Below the pieces are notes generated by a model that saw only the letters and a program-made list of their open reading frames with translations, ran no database searches and was not told the origin of the DNA. This document shows, piece after piece, positions 54,801 through 64,000 of a DNA stretch of 64,000 nucleotides. Source of the DNA: Cyprinodon diabolis (Eukaryota; Chordata; Actinopteri; Cyprinodontiformes; Cyprinodontidae); the NCBI GenBank assembly GCA_030533445.1, contig CM060068.1, forward strand, positions 13,855,479-13,919,478, written 5' to 3'. The position numbers and the translations under genes are program-made. Numbering within the stretch: the stretch's first letter is position 1; each line of letters starts with the position of its first letter.

Positions 54801-55036
54801 GTGTAACGGACAACCATTCCCTCCTTGATGCTGTCAAATCCACAAAATGTGTAACTGAAAAGAGACTCCGGCTTGAGATCAGCAGCATCAAAGAACTTAT
54901 GGGTTCTGGGACAATTCAGGAAATCATATGGACACCTACCAAAGACCAACTTGCCAACTGCCTAACAAAAGTGGGGGCATCTGCCCTTGGACTGCTGAGA
55001 GCCCTAAGTGAAGGGAAATGGCAACTTAAAAATTAA
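51860..55036 (+). CDS. copia pol: protease end, integrase, RT, RNase H
   Basis: Same reading frame as gag, open from just after the stop to 55036; the first ATG is at 51905 (numbering below starts there, 1043 residues). The HHCC zinc-binding domain has H64, H69, C100 and C103. The integrase catalytic triad is D130, D185 and E221 (35 residues between the last two). Copia-type RT motifs are KARLVARGF, MDIKAAFLQG (D643) and HVDD (D730, D731; His replaces the more usual Tyr/Phe before VDD). RNase H carries D884 (VFSDSS), E931 and D969. Codon reading is uninterrupted for over 3.1 kb. Translation would need readthrough of the TAA, internal initiation, or the copy is defective. Confidence 0.95.
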   Translation: MKRASAVLDIAQDKAMMFDQPVKLELTSSGHYCVNLRKERINNESQFKQSETPNDEDEILIVTENMATKEKKTVLLKLHKQFGHASVDRLQKLLSCSGNTDDESITILKEIVKNCEICIRYSRAKPKPAVGLPMASTYNETVAVDLHELEPGLWYLHAIDHFTRFSAGSIITTKRPKEIVRHFIHCWISVHGPPRRLFTDNGGEFNNEEIRDMAEHFNIEVKATAGYSPWSNGLLERHNQILSEMLLKVKRDNKCDWKMALDWALMAKNSMHNVHGYSPYQLVFGQNPNLPSVLIDRPPALETDVNTWMGHHTATLHGMRKAFAEAECSERIRKTLRKQLRPTDDKYETGDKVYYKRTDCQEWKGPGVVIGQDGVVIFVRHGGTYVRVHQSRLRKRNETQEKLGESESKNPFKTDEHLSKTPAAVFDEEHDFESEHEEEMAPTSNESLGVAENSVSSCDPVQPEGDGLPLTHTTVSEGIKLKAGQGIQFTDKETGQKYAGKITSRAGKASGKHKNWYNLEYTEPEEIAGSTGSIDMGQVSNLEVVENVKTNTNNRDEILVVNEDIFSHAKQTELENWKRNNVFVEEKDEGQKCISTRWVCTLKKTQVDIVPKARLVARGFDEINIQELPKDSPTCSSESLKMVIAVICQNKWKLNSMDIKAAFLQGKDLTRDVYLRPPQEAESEGIVWKLNKCVYGLADASLFWYNKVKETMQKLGGTVSKVDPAVFYWQDDFCKVTGVLACHVDDFVWGGSDMFSSAIIPQLKTAFQVGREEHNSFNYIGMEVHSLQNEIRVQQRAYIKNLQPIPMDPIRAPQREAPLTDTEMDMLKSKIGQILWVARQSRPDLMCDISILASNTKHGTIQTLHSANKLIRKLKSEEVTLRFQCLGNSKYHKLVVFSDSSMGNLSDGGTQGGHFVMLMGEDGKFSPICWQSRRIRRVVRSTLAGETLALADGIDSAVFLATLYSELMVGDGTRNILPITCVTDNHSLLDAVKSTKCVTEKRLRLEISSIKELMGSGTIQEIIWTPTKDQLANCLTKVGASALGLLRALSEGKWQLKN

Positions 55037-55144
55037 AACAAACAAAAAGACTACTGTTCCTTACATAAGTTAAGTTCAAGTAAATGGAGTTAAAATAAGT
55101 AAAGTTAGAATGCTAAAATTTCTTTAGCCTGTTATGTGTTCTTT

Positions 55145-55160
55145 AAAGAAAGAAGGGAGA
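55145..55160 (+). other. Polypurine tract
   Basis: Sixteen consecutive purines (aaagaaagaagggaga) end one base before the 3' LTR, where plus-strand priming is expected. Confidence 0.9.
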
Positions 55161-55161
55161 T

Positions 55162-55341
55162 TGTTAAGTTGTAAGTAGCATACTGCACATGTATAAGATG
55201 TAAGGAATGGGAGGCGGGGCGAGATCTGTTTTTTCTTTTTTTTCTGTTGGGTGACGAGCGCGGGCGCGCATGTAGTTAACTGTTAATGGCGACCATTAAA
55301 GTGTGGATGTTAACGTCAGCAGTGTGATTATTGACTCAACA
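55162..55341 (+). repeat. 3' LTR of the copia element
   Basis: 180 bp, identical to the 5' LTR, followed by the target duplication gttct at 55342-55346. Confidence 0.97.
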
Positions 55342-58154
55342 GTTCTAACCTTTGGAGAGTAACCGAAAAAGGGGCTGGCCAATCACATTGCACTTTTATG
55401 TTTAAGCGGGACAGATCACAAAGACGAAAGCAGGAGCTGTTGAATCTACAGCTGATCCAAATTAAATATGGCAGCACAGGAGGATGTACGTGCAGCTGCT
55501 GATTTCACACCTTGGGTCAGATTCCACAATCTTAGCTTTAAAAGAGAAACAGGAAGATTTTAAAAACACAGGGTTTGGCTTCTCATTATATATTATGCTA
55601 TTTAATTTGTTACCATGACTAAAAGTATTTGCATACAATAACTTTTTGCAGGAGCATCTAACAGGATATAAACAAAGTACTTGATTTGATGGTAAAAATG
55701 CATTACTTAACATAGTAATGCATAATTATAATACATATAACAATAAAATCAAATAGCAGGTTGTGATAAGATGTTTGATATACAGTCATTGATAATGGGA
55801 TGCACAGTAAAATCATGTCATAAGATGTTTATAATGGAGTATTTGTAATGGTGCAGGCATGCACCTACCTGAAAATGAAAGATTTTATTGAGATGTTAAC
55901 CGATAATAAATGTTATTGATTGGCTATTGATATTATAGTGAAATTATCTAGCACTAACAGCTTGTAATACATTACTAACTTGTAAAAAATATCGGTAACA
56001 GGATTAATCTATCACTGTAATATATGAATACCAGTGTTATTACATCGTCATTACAAACACTGTAGTTTGTTTTATGTTAAATGAAAGTAATTTGTTAGAG
56101 AGTTTAAATGTAATATTTGGGTAATATATAATTGCTCACACTTTAATCTAGAACTTTTGCTTCAGAGACTCAACTAGAGCGTTAAGGATGCTTTGGATTA
56201 ACAACAAATAAGAAAAGGGAGGAGCATTTATTTAATTCCCTACTTATAATCACATGATATGGCTGTTTTTTTCTTCTTCAAATTTTTAGCCATTTAGGCA
56301 GAATAATGTCTGCACAAGATTTACATTTTCATTTCTTTGATTCGTTTACTAACTTTTGCTTGATTTGGTCTGATGTTTTTTTTTTTTTAATCTTTAAATT
56401 TTATTAATTATTTTCTTTGTTGCCTTGGAGATATTTTAAGATTTCAACTTATCTGCAATAACTGTAACTTTAACCAGTGTAAGCTCACAAATGTGTACTG
56501 TTATTTCACAAAGTAGACAAATCCCTTTTAAATCATACAGAATATAGTAAATTTACAAAAGTTAGTATATATTTATTTTTTTAACCTCTGAAAGGCTAAT
56601 TATTCCTCTGCTGTCCCAGTTGCTGTTTTTCTTCTTCACAGAAGCAAGAACGGCTTCTCCCTCGTTCTCTAAGCTGTGATATCTAAGTGCTTCATACCAT
56701 TTACAAAGTAACAGAGATTTCTATCTTTAAATTTCGCATCTAATCGCTCACATTTATCTTCGCCGCCTGTAGGTGAATTTTTCCACTCAGTGATTGATGC
56801 GTTCTACACTTACCTCCACGCGCAGGGCGTCCCTAGATCACATTTTCTCCAGCAAAGTGTGACAAGTCTTGCAGCAGGCACCTCATGCCTCAAAACATCA
56901 ACACATATTCAATTCCCAGCTGCATTATTAGCAGCTAACTCTTATCATTCACCACCACAGTAATGAGTCGGCCTGTTTCAGATCACTACGCTCACACAGG
57001 ATAAGAGTAATAGGGCATGTCAACACCACACATGAGGTGGCCACATCTGTCACCATCGTTCTAACTGTTCAGCACATCCAGAGCTGCTGATAACTGACAG
57101 AGTGCACTTCTTTAAAGTACCTTCATTCTTACTATTTGCTTCTTTTTTCCTCATCATATATGTTTGATAGACACACTCTTTGTCAGATTAACATGCAGAA
57201 TACTGGTAGAGTTAATAATTACTCTATTGGTGTATCTTCTATTGAGTTTGATGTCAAATTATATTATGAAACAAAAGGTTTTAACGTTGTTGCAAGAGAC
57301 TGTTTTTTCAATATGAAAACTGGAAAAAATTTGGACCGCATTTATTGAGATGATGTAATTCCTTTTTCTCTTACCGGGAGTATTTCATTAAAGTGTGTCT
57401 TCATTTTTCCTGATTTATGGCAAAGATGTATCTATCAGCAAGACCAGGGAGCAATGGCAGAGAACCTTAAAAATGTTGACTCTTTATGAGTATTATTTAT
57501 TTATTTTTTTTGCACTCCAAATGACTTAGATGAACTTTGATAAATACGTTTTTACTTAAAAACAGTTTTCTTTAACATGTTACCCCATAAAATAATTGTA
57601 AGTCCACAGTTTCTCTTCTCAAAACAGCATTGCTATAGAAAGTCACGTACAGCCACCAGATGAACAGCTTTGTGTTGAAACGATTAGAAGCAGCTAAAAT
57701 ACCAATATACAATCAGACAGTTGCTGAAATGTTTTGTCATTTATTTTGATTAGACACTAAAAAAATGAACAGCACTGCACTGCAGCTGCAGTAATTATCT
57801 TGGATAAACTATGAAGAGGGAAATGTTGTACAGAGCTGCCATGGATTTGTTTCATCACTTGATCCATTGAATTTCTCTATCCGGCTGATCAGAAGCTCAA
57901 ATTAACCCTTGCTGTGCTTTTATAGCATGTCTGCACCTCTTTGCATGACTTTAAAATGGTATATTGTGTAATGCATTGGTAAAGCATGAATTAGCATCTG
58001 CCCTCTCATCAAGCAGCAATACAAAACATCAAACCTATTAATAAGGAAATAGTAAACTGACCTATAACCTGTTCAAATCTAAACTAAAGCTAAGATTCAG
58101 TTCAGCTCTGATTTTAAGAACAGATGACTGGCCTCATATATAAGGCAAGCAAGG

Positions 58155-58410
58155 CAAGGCACATTTATTTGTATAGCACAAGTCAGGACAAAGACAATGC
58201 AAAGTGCTTTACATGATTAGAATATAGGAAAATAAAACAGAATCAGAGCAAATAGAAGAACAAAAATGCAGAAAAAAGAAGAACATTAAAAGCAGTTGGA
58301 CTAAAGAAAAAAAAATTAACTAATGATGTTTCAGTTGAACTTTTTAACTAGAACAGTCGAAGGCAGTCCTAAACAAATGTGTTTTTAATCTTGATTTAAA
58401 GGAACTTTAT
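58155..58410 (-). repeat. LINE 3' fragment (C-terminal coding end and tail)
   Basis: The - strand encodes SSFKSRLKTHLFRTAFDCSS followed by a stop near 58347. This is the typical C-terminal end of fish L2-like ORFs. A non-coding tail then runs to a terminal tgctatacaaataaatgtgc near 58170. 5'-truncated, old. Confidence 0.75.
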
Positions 58411-60179
58411 ATAGTAAAAAAAACAAAACGATAATAACTCACACTTTGAGAAAAATAAAAACCCGTATTAGCAAAATTGAGACCACTAACAGCAGGATGA
58501 TGCATCTTGAACTGAAATTAGAGCTAATTTACAAAAGCAAACTGTCTATAATTGACATATAAGTTGAACAGCACCATCACACTAAATGTTGGCGTTAAAT
58601 TTTATTTGCACAGATAGTCTCATTGATACACAGGTTGTCCTTTACAAGTGAGACTTATTCTCACATGTGTAAAAACAATTAAAACAATTTGTCAGGAACA
58701 GTGGAGGCAACATGTCATGCAAGAACATTTTTAAGATTTAAAATTGATATAATACCATATGATGGCAAAGTTTGTGTGATTAATTCTTGATTGAGCCGCA
58801 GAAAGATGTGAAGAAAAGCTGTTTTCGATCAAACAGATTCCCGGCCTTTAAATTATTATAATATTAACACCCCTGTGAAACCTCAGCCTGGGTTTCACAG
58901 CGACCTCCAGCGTTTTCTACGTTTTTCACGCCTTTATAGAATCATCAGCTAGATTTAAGCCTTTATAAAACTGATCAATGTTTATGTTGACATTGAGCTG
59001 ACATTCCTCTAGTCCACAGTGACTCTGCAGAAACAGTTCTCAGTTTAATCCGCCTACCTTTTGATTTAAACTCAAGCATCCTCACCTGTTTCTTGTGTAA
59101 ACAAGTTGTTTGTCTATTAATGTGACATCTCTGACTCTGAACCATCACCAAATCTTACTAGAGTTTTCAGATTGGACAGGGTGAAGTGAATGAAAGAGAG
59201 ATGCAGCCTAAAGCAATCAGGAAAGCCAAGCTTCAAACAGATCAGATACATAAAGATTTTAAAGGAGGTTTTTAATTTTATAGCATCCTCTATGTTTTCA
59301 GATATACTTCTCTTAAAGATTTTGTTTCTGGTCAGTAAAACATAAAAGCTAACACATTTGGCTCTTAGTCAAATATTCAAGTTTCTTGTCTTGCATGTAG
59401 TTTAATCAGGTTTTTCCACCAAATCTTTTCTTTTGTGTTTCAGTATCTATTTATTTTGTCTAATTCCTCTCTGATCCAGTCAATGTTTTTATTTAAAGAA
59501 AAAAGAAATTGCAAAAGAAAAATATCTGCTGTGTTTTAGGATGAAGGGGATCTCTTCAGATGTTAAAATCTTTCTGAGTTTCCAGCACCTTATTAGGAAG
59601 TAATGTGCCTGTGGCTATGTTGCAGGACAAATACGCCCAAAACGATCCACAGAGTCACATTCTGCTAATGGACAGTGTTTGTAATTAAAGCTGAAGTCAG
59701 TATCCACACAAAATTAGATCCCAATTAAAGTATCCAATTTGTTTTTGGTCATCTTTTTCATCTAATGAATAGTTTAGTGTGTTTTAGGGTTCCCTTGTTG
59801 CGAGGCATCATTGTTATGCGCGACCACACCTTCAGTCTGCTGATGAATTAATGAGGCGTTGTAGTTTATTCTTTGAACCTCCACTGGTTCCTATTCCTTA
59901 GAGGTAATTAGTTCGCTGTGAGGTTGATGAATGTCGCGTCAACATGTGGAGTGGAGAAACTTGAGAACACATCAGCTATTTCTTTTCTTTTTTTTATCGT
60001 TTATACGTATGAATTCTGTGCATCATGTCGATTATAACCATGATTGTTTTATGTCACTGTTGGATATTGTGGGATATACTTTAAAAACTGCTAACTTTTT
60101 CTGCTGTTTTGACTGTTAAAATAAAAATAAATTCACTCACGCCTTTCTCCATCTATTTCCCCTTCCATAAATTGAGCAG

Positions 60180-60402
60180 ATGAAGGTTCTGAGTTGAGTT
60201 CAGGCCGTGACACTCCTGCCAGTACTTCATCCCGCCAGGGACTCGCTGATCACAAAGAAGAGAAAGGCAAAAAAGAGAAGAATAAGAAAGAGAAAAACAA
60301 GAAGACAGAAAAGACCAAGAGTAAAGTGAAGGAGAAGAAGAAAGCAGAAGAGCCAGAGGAAACAGAAAAGAAGAGCAAGAAAACCGTCTTTGCTCTCCTG
60401 AG
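60180..60402 (+). CDS. pard3b: pard3b exon, lysine-rich region
   Basis: A 223-bp exon, phase 1 in and phase 2 out, with acceptor ttgagcag|atgaag and donor cctgag|gtgagt. With the carried base it reads DEGSELSSGRDTPASTSSRQ and GLADHKEEKG, then a run of KKEKNKKEK-type repeats, TKSKVKEKKKAEEPEETEKK, and SKKTVFALLR. The highly charged Lys/Glu tract, with KVKEKKK and an ending just before the LRFGKK-type segment, corresponds to the same region of PARD3B. It is probably a long charged helix or coiled-coil segment. The remaining C-terminal exons are not visible and should lie beyond the window. Confidence 0.92.
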
Positions 60403-61246
60403 GTGAGTTTCTGCATTTTTTTTTTATTTGTCAGTTTGTTGGCTTTTTTTTTTTACAGCCTCTGCTGAATGAAGCAGCACCAAGCTGAACCAGCGTGACC
60501 CTATCCTCATTCAAAGAACATTTTAAAGAGATATGTGGCTCAGGTGGTAAAGTGGTCAATTACCTGTACCTGATGGATGAAGATTGATCATTTGCTTTTA
60601 CTTTTAGTGTCCTTTTAGGCATGGTACTGACCCGAGAAGGCCAGGATTATCTTTCCCTTTTTCCTGCAGTAGATAACTTGGATAAAACTTTTCCTTTTTT
60701 TTTTTTTTCCTTTGCTGGAGTTGAAGATATTTTCTGATTCTCTACTTCTGTTTTGTTTGATTTATTTCGTCAAGTTAGTTAAGTTGAAGTCTGGTTTGGT
60801 TTCTTGGTTATTTAGTACGTTTAACTGTATGTTTATGGAGCGTTAGCTACTTTAACAATGCTTTTTAAGAAAAATAACAAAGGAAAACATTAATATAATA
60901 TATATATAAAAAAAAACAAAAATAACAAGAAAACAGCTTGGGCAGATGTTTTAATAAACTATTTCTTTGATGGATCAAGAAATGATTCAAATTGTACAAT
61001 ATAACTAAAATATGCCCATTATGTCCTTTATATGGTCAGTAGTTTCATGTTATGTATAAAAATACATCAATGGAGGATATTTCTGACCGGTCTCGGAAAC
61101 TAAGGACACAATTTGATTTGGGGGCGTTTTGACTTATTCACTGATTTGGAAAGTGTGATTTCTAAGCTTTCCGATGATGTGTCAGTCATAGAAATCTGAT
61201 CATGTAGCTTTCATCGTCTCTTTCTTTAGAATCAGTGTAGCTCGTG

Positions 61247-61765
61247 TAGGGATGGAACGGTTTATGAAAACTGTCTCGGTTCGATTCGCGTGTGTTTCGT
61301 TCGGTTCATGCGCGGGTCCTTTTTTCTCATAGGCGAAGCGTGTACACTCCAGAGCAGAAGGTGGCGGTACTGCGACCAAAGCCAACCACCAGTAGTAAAA
61401 AAGAAGAAGAAGAGGCGAAGCAGCTTAGCCGGGTGTAGCAGAAAAAAATCTGTGGTTGTGGAGTTTTGTGTGGGTATGGCGAGTGGGAAAGAACAGGAGT
61501 AGGAAGACGCGCCAGCAGCACTTTATAGGTCTGCTGTATGGGACCACTTTGCATTTAGAGTGACCTACGATGACGGCGGAAAAAAAGTTGTGGATAAAAG
61601 TGCCACAGTGTGCAAGCATTATGCAACTTGTTTTTTTTTATGCCAACAGCAACATGACCAACATGTCAGGCTAACAATCAACATATACTGAACCGAACCA
61701 AACCAAAAACCGTGACAACGAAACCGTGAACCGAACCGTGGATTTAGTGAACCGTTCCACCCTTA
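61247..61765. mobile_element. hAT-like MITE with tagggatggaacgg ends
   Basis: A 519-bp segment. The left terminus tagggatggaacggttta and right terminus tgaaccgttccaccctta are inverted repeats with few mismatches. Flanking 8-mers agctcgtg (61239-61246) and atctcatg (61766-61773) agree at 6 of 8 positions, consistent with an aged hAT duplication. Subterminal ggttcg/cgaacc phrases are repeated near both ends. The interior is CpG-richer than the host DNA and has no transposase coding. Confidence 0.78.
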
Positions 61766-62142
61766 ATCTCATGTGCATAAGCATTTTGCTCTTCAAAGAA
61801 ATACTTCAGTGAAACTTCCTCTGTTCTGCCTGTCTTTGCATCTTTGCGGTGTCCATCTTCAGTGAATATTGATACACCATTTAGCATGCCGCATTATAAC
61901 AGCCACCTCGCCATGCCGTTCGCTTGGAGGGTGGGGGCATTAACAAAGGAAACAAGAGTGCTTACCCACAAACAGACCATGACATGCCCCCTCTGCATAT
62001 GAAGTAATTTCTAAAAAACAAGCCTATTTAAAGCCTAAAATGTATGCTTTTAAATTTAAAAATACTGCGGTCTCAAACGCGGAAAGGCTTCTTCATGAAT
62101 TGAAATACCAGATACTGCAAAAAAGCAAAAATCACCTAATTT

Positions 62143-62166
62143 GGGGGGGGGGGGGGGGGGGGGGGG
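62143..62166 (+). repeat. Poly-G run of 24
   Basis: An uninterrupted run of 24 G on the + strand, in otherwise AT-rich intron DNA. Confidence 0.97.
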
Positions 62167-64000
62167 ACTTTTCTCATTTTGTTTAAAAGTTGTCATGCTG
62201 ATTTGTGTCCCTGGATTCGTCACTTTAATCAATCTATAATATTCAACTTATTTTTCCCTATATGCGCACTGACCTCACATGACTCCTGCCCTGACATTCC
62301 CTCATTAAAATTCCAATACCCTTGGTAATGTTTAGCACAAAATAGTCTTCAGCAGGATAGTTTTATTTACGGAACTCTATGTCAGAGTTGTCCTCAGTGT
62401 AGAAAGCTGACTCCAACCGACGGTAAATCTATTCTTTATGTGAAAATTGTATCTATAAAGTCTGTCACTGAAAACTATGTGCAGAGTTTTCCCTGTGCAG
62501 CTCATGCCTCACACTAGACAGGACATAAACACAGAGGTCTTTTTTCCTTGTCAAGCCTTATCTTTTGCTCCCAGTTACAGGCAGGCTACTCTTAGTGGTG
62601 CCCCAGTTTCCTTAAGAGGTGGTGAAAATTATCTGCAGGAGCTATTTTGTGTAATTAACTTTAACACTATCTGAGAGTGTGAATGCAGCCTTCATAGACA
62701 CACAGCATGAATGGAGCAGAGTGTTTCAATGAGCAGTTTGTGCTTTCAACTTTTAAAACTACCTCACACCAGATTTGTTTTTCTTTCTGTTGCTTGTCTT
62801 CTCTCTGCTAGTTTTTTGAAGTGGGTTTTCACATGACCATTACGTAGATACTGATCTTAAGAAAAACACTTGCATGCAATTGAACACTCAAAATATAGCT
62901 GCAGCTTTTCAAAAACAGGCTTTCAAAAGTAAACGGTTTGAACTGGAACACAGAAAAACACTTTCAGATTTCAAAGTGCCTTTTTATCACAGCGATTACA
63001 TCTTAAAATTGCATGTTATTTAAAGCGAATTATTAGACAATTAGCCCAAAGCCAATGGATTTAGTTTAATTGAATAAGTGTCATGCTTTTTCTATAAAAG
63101 TCTGAGCTTTTCTTACAGTTGCTCTCTCATTCATATACTAGATAGAGTTTGGTATGACTGCATACAGGGAAAAGCATGGCCGGCCTCCCAAACTGACCAG
63201 AAGTCCAAGGAGTGGATTGATCAGATGGTTAGCAAAGACTTGGCTGGCAACTCTGGATGAGCTGCAGAGACCCATATAATCTGATGGCATTAGCTTTAGT
63301 CTCTCTACAGCTAGTCTGTGTGGAAAAATAGCAAGAGGAAAACCATTGTTGATAGAAAGCAGTAAGAAGTTCTATTTACAGTTTTGACTTTTTTTTTTAC
63401 GTTGTTAATTACAAAATACAACATGCGTTTTTGCAGAGATGTGTGCACATCTCGCCATGGCTTTCAGTGCAGGTCCCATCACACTGACAATCAGGACCTA
63501 GCAGCATCCACCTTTACTGTTCATCCTCCAGTTGGAAACTATGGATCAGGATATCCAGACGTCACAGATAGATGTTTGATTTAAGATTCTCTGTGTTTTA
63601 TAATGAAAGCCTAAATCATAATCAACCCAAAAAATTTATGATAGTGTAGGACATAGAGGTCATAATAATAGCCAAATGTATCAGTCAGTATTAGTAATTA
63701 TTCTTTTGTTTTACTTCTTCGAAATAAGGACTAGTAAATAAAAAGTTGTAACCCTATTTAAACATAACATTTAGTCTTTAAAACAAGGTTAGCTGTACCA
63801 ACATCCTTACTCAGATGGGCTGTGGGGGTTTAAGGACTACATATTTTCCTCTGCCTACATCCCCCAGAATGCCATGCACTTCTGGGTAAGATTTCAATGG
63901 AATTATAGAATATTATATTTGATGTCAGCAGTGATACATAGGTTATCATTTTATTCTTCTAATAGATTTTATTGTAGAAATAAAAGTATTCATGGCCAAA

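Larger units (their letters stand above)
50578..55341 (+). mobile_element. Complete Ty1/copia LTR retrotransposon, 4764 bp
   Basis: Structure in order: 180-bp 5' LTR; primer binding site; gag with CCHC knuckle and protease; integrase; reverse transcriptase and RNase H; 16-nt polypurine tract; identical 180-bp 3' LTR; all framed by the duplication gttct. Integrase before RT defines the Ty1/copia (Pseudoviridae) order. LTRs start tgtta and end caaca. Fish copia elements are rare and mostly GalEa-like (Zeco1, Olco1); membership in that clade is an inference. No envelope-like gene is present. It lies in the same orientation as pard3b, 212 bp after an exon. The coding region is interrupted once, by a TAA at 51857-51859. 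Confidence 0.97.
60403..64000 (+). other. pard3b: pard3b intron after the lysine-rich exon
   Basis: It begins with a strong donor (gtgagt). It contains a hAT-like MITE (61247-61765), a 24-base G run (62143-62166) and otherwise AT-rich DNA. A tRNA/SINE-like phrase (gtggctcaggtggtaaagtg) lies at 60534-60553. No further exon of the gene was recognised up to the end of the window. Confidence 0.65.

Noticed and set aside
51905..55036. Retroviral (ERV) pol
   Set aside because: Domain order is integrase before reverse transcriptase and the motifs are copia-type, so it is a Ty1/copia element, not a retrovirus.
60153..60416. Open frame on the - strand overlapping the lysine-rich exon
   Set aside because: Antisense shadow of the exon at 60180-60402.
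63438..63585. Next pard3b exon near the window end
   Set aside because: There is a plausible AG at the start, but the reading does not resemble the expected charged helix after LLR, and no suitable donor and phase were found.

Overview
The window is a piece of a vertebrate nuclear genome, almost certainly a ray-finned (teleost) fish. It is AT-rich and intron-dominated, and carries fish-type repeats: an L2/Rex1-like LINE, tRNA-derived SINEs, hAT-type MITEs and a Ty1/copia element. There is no bacterial-style gene organisation. Species cannot be fixed from the sequence alone.

The only host gene I can support is pard3b (par-3 family cell polarity regulator beta), on the + strand. Eight internal exons lie at 3911-4102, 5646-5804, 14357-14492, 26427-26535, 27430-27533, 33065-33109, 50147-50365 and 60180-60402. 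All have AG/GT borders, their phases join without a break (0-0, 0-0, 0-1, 1-2, 2-1, 1-1, 1-1, 1-2), and together they give about 395 codons. They encode the third PDZ domain, a low-complexity linker, the conserved [11 protein letters not shown] / RPRP / RGRGCNESF block, and the start of the lysine-rich segment. The 5' exons (CR1, PDZ1, PDZ2) and 3' exons lie outside the window.

The introns are full of mobile DNA. Region by region: 0-4 kb, a SINE copy and a tRNA-like remnant; 6.6-8 kb, an inverted repeat and a 520-bp hAT MITE with perfect 8-bp target duplication; 8.4-11 kb, a 5'-truncated, frameshifted LINE on the - strand; 11.9-12.2 kb, another MITE; 14-19.5 kb, a fish repeat, a 728-bp hAT element, one copy of an unassigned dispersed repeat whose partner lies at 25.1-25.7 kb, and Penelope-like terminal debris; 33.3-33.6 kb, a strong fold-back MITE; 39-48.7 kb, LINE debris, nested MITEs, long (AT)n tracts, a 735-bp solo LTR and a SINE; 50.6-55.3 kb, a complete Ty1/copia retrotransposon; 58 kb, LINE debris; 61.2-61.8 kb, a hAT-like MITE; 62.1 kb, a run of 24 G.

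The most striking item is the copia element (50578-55341). It has two identical 180-bp LTRs, a 5-bp target duplication, a 16-nt primer binding site for initiator tRNA-Met that contains the gag start codon, and intact gag, integrase, RT and RNase H regions. A single in-frame stop interrupts the frame inside the protease. It is very young, and lies in the same orientation as pard3b, 212 bp downstream of an exon.
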